Assembly (NCBI GenBank): GCA_949358305.1
Contig: OX442315.1
Span: 12,982,427 to 13,046,426 of the forward strand
DNA from: Strigamia acuminata
Lineage: Eukaryota; Arthropoda; Chilopoda; Geophilomorpha; Linotaeniidae
Direction: 5' to 3'
DNA: 64,000 bases
Shown: positions 43,511-53,914 of the stretch, piece by piece
Position numbering within the stretch: the stretch's first letter is position 1
Layout of the letters: every line of letters starts with the position of its first letter
Notes under the pieces: generated by a model
The model's input: only the letters and a program-made list of their open reading frames with translations
The model's database searches: none
What the model was told of the DNA's origin: nothing
Position numbers and translations under genes: made by a program

Positions 43511-43873
43511 GCGTAGCAAGGGCAGTCGTTCCCTGTGCTGACTCTGCTCTCCTCCCCATTCACCACTGCCACGCTCAATAGTGTGATGATGGATCCACTA
43601 AAGCCTACATGAGCGGTTGCATGGGCCCTACAAGTACGTATGATTGTTTGACTGGCCTCGTCATACATGGGGATTCCACCCTATGTGTGACGGGTTGGTT
43701 GCTGGTGTGGCACTGCCAACAAGTGGGTAGACGGGAGTCTCCAACCTCTAGACGACGGATTAAAGGCCAACAACCCAACAATCTGGAGTCTCTTGTCTTA
43801 TTTACGTGAGTATGCGTCCAACACCATGGTAACCAGTCCCCAGGCTGCCATGGCGAAAACCATACAAGTCACA
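43511..43873 (-). repeat. Relict solo LTR of the resident gypsy family
   Basis: On the minus strand it starts TGTGACTTGTATGGTTTTCGCC, close to the TGTGACTGCTATGGTCTCGCC of the intact LTR at 48835. It continues with GCATACTCACGTAAATAA, GGCCTTTAAT and GAATGGGGAGGAGAGCAGAG in the same order. It is strongly diverged and its far end is lost, so it is an older insertion of the same or a sister family. Confidence 0.65.
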
Positions 43874-44273
43874 ATATTCTTTAAGTTTAGTAATGAAAAA
43901 TAAATTTATTGACAATTTTCAAATTTATTTTAAATCTATCGTGATAATAGTGTAAATGAAGAGTAAACTCATAAGCAACAACAATGCTTGTAAATTATCG
44001 TGTTGGCGTCAGATTAATGTCGCTGTTCAGTTTGATCCTGATGAATAAATCAAACAGTAAGTGTTGATTGATAATTACTACAAAATTAGAACCAAATTAA
44101 TTAATACAAATTTAGTCCATAGTAAATACACAGTTAATTTGTTTCTTTCAGCATTGACTACTGATCAGACATCCTGTAATGCCATAAACAGTCAACTGTC
44201 TAATTTTTTGAAAGTCACTTGCAGCAAAAAAATCATGATTGCTTATAAACAAGACAGTGGTACCTATTTCCTT

Positions 44274-45487
44274 GTACAATCCTGGCCATAAAAATTGTCG
44301 CTGCCTAGTCATACTCAGCTTGCTGCTGAAATTGCAAATGACCAGTTCTGATTGCAACCACTAGAGGACTTGGACAAGTCTACTTTTTTTAGGGATTACT
44401 TTAGCTGCAACTGATCAAATGTCGGATTGTTTTTATAAATAGTAGCTGTCATTTTTTTAAGTTAACTGAAAAAAACTAACAAATTATGGAGTATATTTTA
44501 TTAAGTTTTAATGTGCCAGCATTTCCGAATTAAGCGTTTTATAATCAATATTTCTTTTGTAATTTTTAATAATATTTATTCAGCGTCGTAAGTTGCCAGC
44601 GTCTATTGTTGCCAACGTAATATGTTTCTAGCGTCAAATAAATTAAGTAATAAAAAAGAATATTTAAACAATAAAAAGAAATAAATAAATTTGCCTTTTT
44701 ATTTGAATCTAGCGTTTTTTATTAAGAAGAATAATTTGTCAGCGTTTGTGTTTTCAGCATTTTTTAATTCAACTGGAGTAAAAAAGCAAACTAAATAAAC
44801 TAAATACAATAAATAAATAACTAATAATAAAAAATAATAAATTAAATAAAACAAAATCAATATTTTTAACTAACTTTAAAGAAAATCACTATTTTTAAAT
44901 TACTAAAAATAAAATCAATCAAATTACCAACAGTTTTTTAAATTAAATTAAATAGTTTATCAAATTAAGTAACGATGGTTATAAAAGGACCACAAAAATG
45001 GACGTTTTATATGCAAAAGGCCATTTGTCAGTAGCAAAATAAATGATTCATAATGATGATATAATTGGATAAATGCAGAATTTCGTTCAAAAATGTAAAA
45101 TTCATGTGCAAAGATAAATTTTTATCTGTAACAAAATAAATTTTAAAAACTATTTAATATTGTTTTCTTTTTTCTTTTCTTTTTTTTTAAAAAAAAAACA
45201 AAAACAACAATTAATAAAAACACAACAAACAACCATCTCATCACTTTGAAATTTTTTTATCTGCAAACGCATTTTATTTTGTCTATAACTGCAATTTTTT
45301 GGCCCGCAAATGCATTTTTTTGTTTGAAAATGCCGTACACGACAATACAACTATAATACAACAGGTTAATTGACCACCCACAAGACATAATAGACTTATC
45401 GGTTCGCCCTAGTGGCAAAAATTGGAATTAATCATTTTAATTTCAGCAGCAAGTTGGATGCGACAATTTTTATGGCCACGATTGTAC
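44274..45487. mobile_element. 1.2 kb element with GTACAATC ends in IR-4 intron 2
   Basis: GTACAATCCTGGCCATAAAA and the inverse TTTTATGGCCACGATTGTAC form termini; inverted similarity extends about 60 bp and includes TTGCTGCTGAAATT. The interior is very AT-rich with recurring AGCGT words (44583-44750). The target duplication is unclear and there is no ORF of note. IR-1 and IR-3 lack it at the same intron. Confidence 0.65.
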
Positions 45488-47519
45488 TTATAACAGCATT
45501 ATTAATTTCAACAATTTCAATTCTGGTAGCAGAATGCTTATTGATGCAATATCAGCATTGGTCTGGAAAAATTGAAATTTCTACAAAACTTATGACAAAT
45601 GCAACAACTGCTTATCCTGATATGAATTTCCAACTACTATTAATATGGATGAACCATTTTGAGCAGTGGAAACAAGTTTAACATTTAAATTTCAAATGTA
45701 GTACCGTGTAGTTGAAATAATAATTTTTTTCTCGATTTACAGTTATTACAGAATGTATCATTTAAAATGAAGACTATATTATTTATTGTTGATAAGAAAG
45801 TGGAAAGACAATTAGATTTTTATTATTATTTGCAAGATTTGATTATTTGGCTGCAGAATTCAGTTTACGTGCTTACATACTCTCAAGATAATGTAAGTTA
45901 TCTTTAAATTCTTCCTTACTAATATTGTTTAAGTGTATTATGCAAACCACTTTGTTACAAATTGCAGGCAACTGAGCTGTACAAACTATCACATCAATTG
46001 CCTTTAAATAATTTTGTAAAATCAAACTTTGAAATTACTTGTTTGCTACAGCAATGTCGTTTCCACCTGCTCTCAGAAGAAAATATATATTTGCAAAAAG
46101 ATAACTTTACGATTGGCTATTTTCCTTTTGTGGGTCTAATAAGCAGGTACCAAAGATAACATGAACACGTGTCCATGTCCATGTGTTATTTCCTATTGAT
46201 TCGTTGTTCTGTGCACTGATTGGATGACAGTGCAGTAATCACATGTCATGGTTGCTTGCCAACTATGTATGTTTGAAACGTGTTGTCATCCCAGAATACA
46301 GTGCGGCTGTATATTATGGCGCCATCCGTGGCAAAATGCTCTGAACATGTGGATTCATGTCCATGTTATTGTGACGGTAATCTGCTCATTTAGTCATACA
46401 AAAAAATAAAATATTTCTCTAAAAAAATACAGTGGAGAGAACACGATATTCTACAAATGGTATCAGCCATAGTGGATATAACTTTGAAACTCCTGCCTAA
46501 CATACGGTACTTCAATACATTTATGTACAGTACAGTTAAAGCAGTACATTGATTTATTTGCTCTATTTGAAACGCAGTTTAATAGAGGCACCTGAAGAAA
46601 AGTATCAAACATATTTGCCTAAGATAAAATCTAAGGTATGTTAATGGTCCGACGTTACTGTATATTCCCAATTGATTACCTGTGTCTAAATTTAGACTGA
46701 AAAATTAACTTTTCCAGCAATTCACCGCCGTTAAATTTATATATGGAATGACCCCAGTACGGATACAAACTTTTGATTTTATTGTCATACCTATCATGAC
46801 AAATATTTTGGCATTTGCTATACAACATGCTGAACGATCATCAGGTTTTGTTTGGACTACGTTTGTAAAGCCGTTTAGCAATTCGTTGTGGTTGTCCATT
46901 TTCACTATGTATTTCATACATTTGTCCATTAAATTCATCATTGATCACTGCAAGAAAAAAAGTTTCTCAGGTATTACATTTGTTTGCGGATGGGGATTTG
47001 TGAATTATAAAAAGTCCACCTATAACCTTTCAAATGATGTGTAAATTCATTAGGAAGTTTATAAATTTGTCTTTTTGCCAGTTGGCACACTTGATTTACA
47101 AAGTTATATTATAAAAGTATTTGCTGCAGCAAATTGCAATATGCAGATTAATCAATCGGTCAACCGGAGATGTTGATTCTAAGTTTGATCATTAGCCATC
47201 TACTCATTGCACTAACATTTTCAATTTTGCAGCTGGCACCAGACGCAAAAATCATCAAAATTTAACCTACGTTACAATACTAATAAAAAGTACTTTCTTC
47301 ATGATAATTTTTGCGGTCTACGATGGGGTGTTGTATTCATCATTTACTCTGACAAGAACACGCGATCGATATGAAAACGTTCAAGATTTATTTGCCGATG
47401 AAAACGTTCGTTTATTTGCAGCTGAGACGACATTCTCCTACACAATCATTAAGGTATTTCCAATTTATCTAAACTAGGACGATCAACTACAGACTTTCCA
47501 TCCCGCCATTTTTAAAAAA

Positions 47520-47645
47520 TCTGTCACTGGTATGGTCGCTTCCACGGCTGTCTGGGTGGAACGCATACTCACGTAATGATTTAGATAGGGATTCCGGATT
47601 GCTGGGTTTTGGCCTTTAATCATATAAAGCATTAATGCCGACATG
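47520..47645 (+). repeat. Relict gypsy LTR fragment in IR-4 intron 9
   Basis: ATGGTCGCTTCCACGG, ACGCATACTCACGTAATG, GATTCCGGATTG and GGCCTTTAATCATATAAAG follow the order of the intact LTR (48845-48955) in the plus direction, at low identity. Only the first quarter of an LTR is left. Confidence 0.5.
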
Positions 47646-47767
47646 TGGACTGTTAATTATCAAATTAAACTATACAAAACAATGGCCAAATGGCTCTAAA
47701 ATAATATGCTGATCCTGCGATCCTGAGAAGGATGGAACTTCCTTGTATCTGGAAATACTAATGTCAT

Positions 47768-47990
47768 CTAAACCATGTGGTGATCTTGATTGTCTTGCAA
47801 ATAAATGTATTATCACCACTTAGAAATATTTAATATTTTTAATTACTCTGGTTTGGCAAGTGCCAAACCAGCCTGCTGTGTCTTGGGGGTGAAAACTCCC
47901 TAGGCTCATCTCACCCGGATTTGGCTGGGGTGAACTGCAAACTAACCGATTGATGCAATAATTCCTTTGTTGTATCAAAATTCGCTCATT
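47768..47990 (+). repeat. Hairpin-rich element H, copy 3, short
   Basis: TGTGGTGATC and TATCACCAC (47775-47820) form the same opening hairpin as copies 1 and 2. CTGGTTTGGC-AAGT-GCCAAACCAG (47848-47871) is a perfect 10-bp stem in the position of the 6-bp stems of the other copies. GGGGGTGAAAACTCCC and GGCTGGGGTGAACTGC follow. It ends near 47990. It lies in IR-4 intron 9. Confidence 0.6.
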
Positions 47991-48834
47991 GCACACATCT
48001 ACCACTCAGATATGAAGTGTACCGAGCCCAAATTTAGAGTTTTGGCACACTTAAATTCACAACCAAACATACAATACATCTTGTCATTGCTTTTTGCATG
48101 CTATTTTGAAGCCTTGAATTTAAATGCACGTAAGTATAATCTTTATTCATACATTTATTCAAATTCTAAAAACTTACATTCAAATATAACGCTGAATCGT
48201 GTTCGCACCATCTAGTGACAACATTGAGTATTTACAATTAGTTTTATAACCGTCACACATTGACATAAACTAAAGTTTAAAAACAATAATTTTTCTATTT
48301 ATACTAAACTTTATCACGTTTAACATTTTATAAACTTCATGTTATTTCAACTGTAATTGTTTAAACATTTCTGGTTATGTAGGAACAAGGAACGCCACTG
48401 TATCGTGATATGTGGAAGCGTATGAAAACTAGTCCCAAGGAAGGCTCTATTTTATATGTTGACTTCCAGGAAATTATATCAATACATCAAAATGCTATAA
48501 TCGACCACCACACTTTTTTGTTCAAGTACTTTGGAAACAATTGTGAAATCAGCAATGTAAAAATTCCTTTGACGGACCACACAATGCACATTACTTTGTT
48601 GAAAGGATCAAAATATACGGAAACATTTAACCAACGGTGAGCAATCTAAAGAAAAAATACAAAATCCATACCAAATGCATTAAAAATAAAACAAACATGT
48701 ATATTTCAGTATTGCACGATTGAAGGAACTTGGAATCCTAAAAAAGTTAAATGATGAGTATGAAAGAAAATCTGAATGTCACAGAAATAACAATGTCATA
48801 AAACCTGTCTCGATTGATCTAATTTTTGTAGCAT

Positions 48835-49419
48835 TGTGACTGCTATGGTCTCGCCAGTGTAGTCAGGGGACTGATAACACCGGGTAGGGATGCATACTTC
48901 ACGTAAATAACGGGAATCCCACAATATTGGTTGGTTGGCCTTTATTGTGTTGTCTAGGGGTATGGGGAATCCCGTTACCCGTTGCAGGGGTGCCACGAAG
49001 GCACGCCGCACCGGCAACCGACCCGTCACACACTGGGCGCGAGCCCAATGAGTGACGTGGTCGGTTCAACGTTACATTCATGCTGTACTTACCTACAGCC
49101 CGCAGTGACCACTCATGGAGGCTGTATTGGGTGCTGAACCCAGATACTGAGCATCGCTGTGGTGAATGGGAAGGAGTGCAGAGTCCTCTCAGCCGGGACA
49201 CGTCTTGTCCCCTCGTCTACTACAACACCCTGGAACTCTGTCAACACACGACCGTCCTGGTCGGTGTCCGCACTCTCTCTCTCTGCAACTCCTCCCCACA
49301 CCACTTAGCTCCCTCCTTCCCCCGGGCTAGATCACCTTGCCCAATCAGGGGGTGATCTTGGGGCCGTATGGTGGTGTGTGGCAGTGACGTAGGTCACCCC
49401 AGGTGGCCTGACGGTCACA
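48835..49419 (-). repeat. Gypsy 3' LTR (left)
   Basis: 585 bp, ends TGTGAC and GTCACA. It is almost identical to 62130-62714; differences are seen near 48891 (T/C), 49050 (C/T) and 49388 (C/A). ORFs inside it (49080-49355 and others) recur identically in the other LTR and are not genes. Confidence 0.93.
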
Positions 49420-49432
49420 TCTCCCCCCCTCC
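49420..49432 (-). other. Polypurine tract of the gypsy element
   Basis: On the minus strand GGAGGGGGGGAGA directly precedes the 3' LTR, the expected place for plus-strand DNA priming during reverse transcription. Confidence 0.75.
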
Positions 49433-50239
49433 GAAAAAGGTAAGGAACACAGGGGCCACACACAACACCAACGGGGCCACGCGAACCGAGGCAAACACAA
49501 CACGAGACTTCCTTTGCCGAATGCGGACTGGGGCCGTCAGTTCGAGAGTAACGGCACCGTCATGCATCGGGCTAGCGGTTGGTGTCACTCGTCCGGAGAC
49601 TGCAGCACCGCCCGCCCCTGATGGTAGCAACACGGGACAACGGAACTCACCCAAGCCTAGATTGGCCGAAAACAAAAATCAACTATTGAAAATTATACAA
49701 ATTTAAAAACAATTCACCGAGTCTGAGCGTAACAGACCCGGGATGAAAGAATAGTAATGACAATTAAATATTAAAGAAAAATGTGTAAATCAAACAAGGA
49801 TGGGAGAGGTTGGTCAATCCTCTCAAAAAAAATTTACGCTAAACAAATTGTGTCAAGAAAAAAAAACTAAAAAAAAACGTATATTACAAAAATACCAGCC
49901 GGGACCTGACCTAGATCCATGGGCCGGGAGGTCCTCGGATGAGAAACCTCAGATGGCTTTTCCCCTTCACCGGTCGCTCATGGGAGTGGTGCGGCGTCGG
50001 TGACGCACGAGGCGCAACGCTTCCACGGCCGGACGTCCATGTTTCACCGGTTGCAGCAAGATCCTAGGGAAACAAATAGAAGATCGGGACCGAAATGGTC
50101 CGTCGTCTGTACAATTAGTAGCATACCACCGAGGCAGCTACCACGGCCTTCTCAGGGGCCTGGAGCATCCTTCGATGGTTGCTCTACGCGCGGAGTACCT
50201 TGCGATACCTCGTCGCTGATGTCAATCACCTCCTGTGAC
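49433..50239. other. Non-coding 3' part of the gypsy element
   Basis: Between the accessory ORF and the polypurine tract. Short plus-strand ORFs are antisense and unconvincing. An A-rich stretch lies near 49830-49885. Confidence 0.5.
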
Positions 50240-51388
50240 TCAAAAAGGGGCGGAGAGGGTACCGATCTCTGGTGAGAGGGTCTCCATGAACTCCTCAATC
50301 GTAGCAGGGGGTTTCCTTGAAGGTTGCTCGCCCCAGAGCGGCTCGAGCAGTGCTTCCATGTCCTCTGCCTCGTTCGCCAGCTCGGCGGGAGTGACGTCGA
50401 CTTTGGCCACAGGTCGAATCGGCCACATCTGGACGCTCATGGGCGGGGGGAGAAGCATGTACCACTTCTGCACGGTCTCGCCCAAGCAGGCCTTCAGTGC
50501 CCGCACGATCTCATCCCATCGGCGCAGCCGTGATGTTTCGGCCGCGGTTGCCGGGATTTGGAGTGACATGTACATTTTCAGGCGAATCACGGCCAAAGCG
50601 GCTGCCGTTCCGGCCTCGTTCCTGAACGCATCCACAAATGCAACATGAAGGCTCCTCCACCGGTTGAGTTCTGCTAACCAGAGGTTCATCACCTCAGGGG
50701 ATGCTGCGGCTAAGCGTGGCACTCCGCTGATGATACCCTCTCTAGTGATGTACGGGGTACCCTGCGGTTCCCAACGTATTCCTGGCAGCGGGTTGCAGAG
50801 ATCCGGTTCGAGGATCGCCACAGTACCCTGATCCAAGGGGGTTGCGGCCGCCGCTGGCTCGCTACTCCCCTGCGACGCTCTGCCAGTCGCTGGCTCCAGT
50901 ACTACGGACCGCCGCTGTTCGCGGGCACCAAGGGACAAACCCTCTAGACCGCTCACATGCAGTTGTCTCGCCACTGGCTCGGGTGTCGGCACCTCTGGCG
51001 GCACAATACTCGTATTTGCCTGCTGGGTGTCCGATGTTTCCATGGGAGGTGGTGTCATCGGGCCTCGTCTCGGCCTCGGCTCCATCTCTATGGCTTGCGA
51101 GTAGGTGGGTGGTGGTTCGGGGTGGTCGTGAACCGTCTCCGTCTCCATAGGTACATCCTGGGCGATGGTTCCTCCTGAGCTCTGCGAACCCTCATCCCAC
51201 GCGGTGTCGTCCCGCATCAAGCGCGCCTCGGCCTCGGCCTCGGCCTCCGCCAGTGCCTGTCTCTGCGCTGCTGCGGCGCGTGCCCTCCTCGCATTCTCCT
51301 TAATTCGTTTGCGCGTGTTTGGACTGGTATCGCTCCTGGTCCGGTGTCGCATTGGGGACTTGCTTTCGCCAGTCCTCCATGGCAACAC
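50240..51388 (-). CDS. Accessory ORF of the gypsy element with a PPxY motif
   Basis: 382 codons on the minus strand, downstream of pol. The N-terminus is basic and helix-like with an Ala/Glu repeat (AEAEAEARL near residue 48). PPPTY at residues 92-96 fits the PPxY late-domain motif that recruits NEDD4-type ubiquitin ligases in retroviral Gag proteins. The C-terminal half has a Leu/Arg/Trp-rich helical character (LAELNRWRSLHVAF and on). There is no signal peptide or membrane span, so it is not envelope-like. It overlaps the 3' end of the cysteine-cluster frame (51869-51300) by 89 nt in another frame, so both may form one product by frameshift or splicing. The family is not recognised. Confidence 0.55.
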   Translation of the reverse strand: MLPWRTGESKSPMRHRTRSDTSPNTRKRIKENARRARAAAAQRQALAEAEAEAEARLMRDDTAWDEGSQSSGGTIAQDVPMETETVHDHPEPPPTYSQAIEMEPRPRRGPMTPPPMETSDTQQANTSIVPPEVPTPEPVARQLHVSGLEGLSLGAREQRRSVVLEPATGRASQGSSEPAAAATPLDQGTVAILEPDLCNPLPGIRWEPQGTPYITREGIISGVPRLAAASPEVMNLWLAELNRWRSLHVAFVDAFRNEAGTAAALAVIRLKMYMSLQIPATAAETSRLRRWDEIVRALKACLGETVQKWYMLLPPPMSVQMWPIRPVAKVDVTPAELANEAEDMEALLEPLWGEQPSRKPPATIEEFMETLSPEIGTLSAPF

Positions 51389-51869
51389 GCAGCTTCTCGG
51401 ACTCTACCTCTCCCCACTTGCTGCCTGGCTGGTTGACGTGCTGGCGCTTCGGGGTGGGCTGCGCTAGCCCTGCCGCTGCCGCGCCACGCGTCCTGGGCCT
51501 AGACCTCGTCGGCTGGGTGGCTCGAGAAGGACCTGGGAGCGGGTTGTCGAAGTCCACCACGGGCGTGTAGTCGTCTGGGGGAGCGTCACGGGAGAAACCG
51601 GCGTTAGCCAGTGTATCCAGACGTGTCTCCCAGTTCGGGGTGCTCGCCCACGATATCACCGACCGGCGAGAACGATCACCACCCGGGACAGACTGGTGCA
51701 GTTGGAACCAGCGCTGGAGCGGAAATGCGGAGTGCACGAGACCGAAACCCAAACAGTTCTGGCACGGCGCCTCACACGTATTCGGCTGGACTATCCAGCA
51801 CTGGCCCACGCAAATGGGGCAAATGCACCACCACTCCCACTTGCGACCCTCGCGATCTCCCGAATGTCT
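51300..51869 (-). CDS. Cysteine-cluster ORF of the gypsy element
   Basis: The open frame begins after TTTTGTTATAG, a good 3' splice site ending at 51870, with no early ATG, so it is probably an internal exon of a spliced element RNA. About residues 15-40 read CICPICVGQCW, then CEAPCQNC: seven or more cysteines arranged like a small zinc-binding domain. The rest is Pro/Arg-rich (RSRPRTRGAAAAG). It stops at 51300 inside the start of the next ORF. CPICVG.CW recalls CPFCVGCGW in the protein at 2551-3954. Confidence 0.5.
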   Translation of the reverse strand, partial: RHSGDREGRKWEWWCICPICVGQCWIVQPNTCEAPCQNCLGFGLVHSAFPLQRWFQLHQSVPGGDRSRRSVISWASTPNWETRLDTLANAGFSRDAPPDDYTPVVDFDNPLPGPSRATQPTRSRPRTRGAAAAGLAQPTPKRQHVNQPGSKWGEVESEKLRVAMEDWRKQVPNATPDQERYQSKHAQTN

Positions 51870-53914
51870 CTATAACAAAATCAATAAAGTAAAATTAATA
51901 CCAATAAATAAAGTAAGAGAAAAAAAAAATTACTCAAGGAGCAGCTGGCAACAGTGGAGTTGAGATAAGTGACGCGAGAGCGCGGTAAAACCTGCTTCCC
52001 AGCGTCCGGTCAGCGCGCATGCGTGAGAACACATTGCGTCACTGGTTCACAATATCGGCGGAGTCTTCGAGCGAGCGGAAGTTTGCTTCGAAGTTACGCC
52101 TGATAACGTCCCATCAAAAAACCACAACTGGCGAAGCAGTTGCATGTTTTCGATGTAAGATGTGGCGGCAGTGCGATGAGTGTTTAAACTGCTCGCCGCC
52201 GTTTCTTCCTGACCACTAGGGAGAACCATAGGACCACAGCCGTTACGGAGATCGCAACTGTCATGGCGGAACGTTCTGAGCCAACGTGCCGCAATGAGCC
52301 GATCATCCGTGCCGTCTCGGTTCCCAGAATCCCCAAGTGAGATTGAAGATAATAATGAAAGCCAATTCAACACCAGCAACAGGCGATCGGTGGATGGTCG
52401 AAACCGTTCCGGCCGAGCGCCGCTGCTGGCTGAAAAAACAACTCGAAAAACGGAGGAAAGGGAAAATTTAGAAAGTGGAAAACTAAGCTAGATAAATTAA
52501 GACCTGATCCTCAGAAGAAATGTTCGAAATTTTAAGATTTGAGATGGCGAAGCAGAAGGAGAAAAAGAATAAACTCCCACTTGCCGTAACATCTCGTAAA
52601 AAACAAGCTATCAAGGAAAAAGAAGCAAGAAACCCAACAAACAGTAAAACTAAAAGTAAAGGGAAATAAAGAACAAGTTGGGGTCGGAAGATCACACCGC
52701 GCCGCCGAGGGATTAGGGACTAATCCCCCTTTGCCGCGGTTGACCCTTCCTCGCTTTCTGCATTGTTTCTGCGGCTTGCGGTCAATGACTGGAGGGGCGT
52801 CGCTAAGCTGACTGTCTCCACCAAGTCTGACCACAAGTCGGGTATTATACTGGTAACGTGCGACATCTTTGTGGGACCCAGATACCCATAAAAAACGGCA
52901 TTGGTTCCTCACAAGATTCGCCACCGCATCCCGCTAAACTAACGAAAGGTGTGGGAAAACGGTGATAGAATGAGAGGAAAAAAAAGAAAAACTATTCGAG
53001 TGGAACTCGAAAAGAAAAAAAAGAAAATAAACTGCCCATATAAAAAAAAAATACAAGAAGGAAAAAGGAAAAAAAAAAAGAGAATAGAATGAGAAATGAT
53101 GATCGCGGTGGCGAACAAAAAGTGAAACTGATCGCCGCCCGAACATGATCCGTGCGGAAAAACGAGGGAAACCCAGCTTTTCTCACACAAATGTTTGTAG
53201 AATCAAGTCAAGGACACAAATTGAGATTTCCCCTTAAGTGTTTCTGTGACTTAGTTCAGATGCGGTGCAGTTTTGTGAAAAACTCCCAACCTGCATCCGC
53301 GCCCGCTAACGGCGGCCGAAGCTGCCGCTTGCATTGCGATGAACGTAATTCGAGACGGAATGAGGGGAGCGGGGCAAGGGATGAGCGAATGTCAACAAGT
53401 GATGTTAAAAAAGAACGGACAAAGTCCAAAACGAACCAGTCTTACCTTCATTGCGAAGAAAGATAACTTCTCGGCGAAAAATTTCGGCGCAAACGAGAGG
53501 GAAAAACTGATGTTGACAGTGTAAACACTCAACACAGAATGGGGAGACAGGATGTGAAAACCCTCGACCAAGTGCCTTTGGGTCTAAACAATACCCGACC
53601 CCTGCCCTGTGATTGGAGACCTAGCTCCCCCTCCTCCCCTTTATTGGGGCAATCCCAATATTCCATCGAAAAATATTCCATGGGGACGTAAGATAAGAAA
53701 AATAGCACAACAAAATTGGTTTATTGCAGGAAACCATTTCCACCAGATGTCCACATGTGTTGGAATTAATATTTCAGCAAAATATCTTGCTTGAAAAATA
53801 GCGGCCACGATGTTTCCATCGTTGCCATGGCTACGCGTCCACCGGAAGATGCCGCGACGTCCCTTCAGCGACTCAGTCATCAACACGTGGTTTCACGGAA
53901 ACGTGAAAACGCGG
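51870..53914. other. Non-coding spacer between pol and accessory ORFs
   Basis: Purine-rich on the plus strand with A-rich runs (52970-53100). ORFs on either strand are short or low-complexity (for example Phe/Ser-rich frames opposite the A-runs). Splice signals for a subgenomic RNA may lie here, but I cannot place a donor. Confidence 0.5.

Noticed and set aside
49080-49355. 91-codon ORF that occurs again, identical, at 62375-62650
   Set aside because: Both copies lie inside the two LTRs of the gypsy element; identity reflects the LTR pair, not a conserved gene.
52934-53190. Phe/Ser-rich ORFs in three overlapping frames
   Set aside because: They are antisense to an A-rich low-complexity run in the gypsy spacer.
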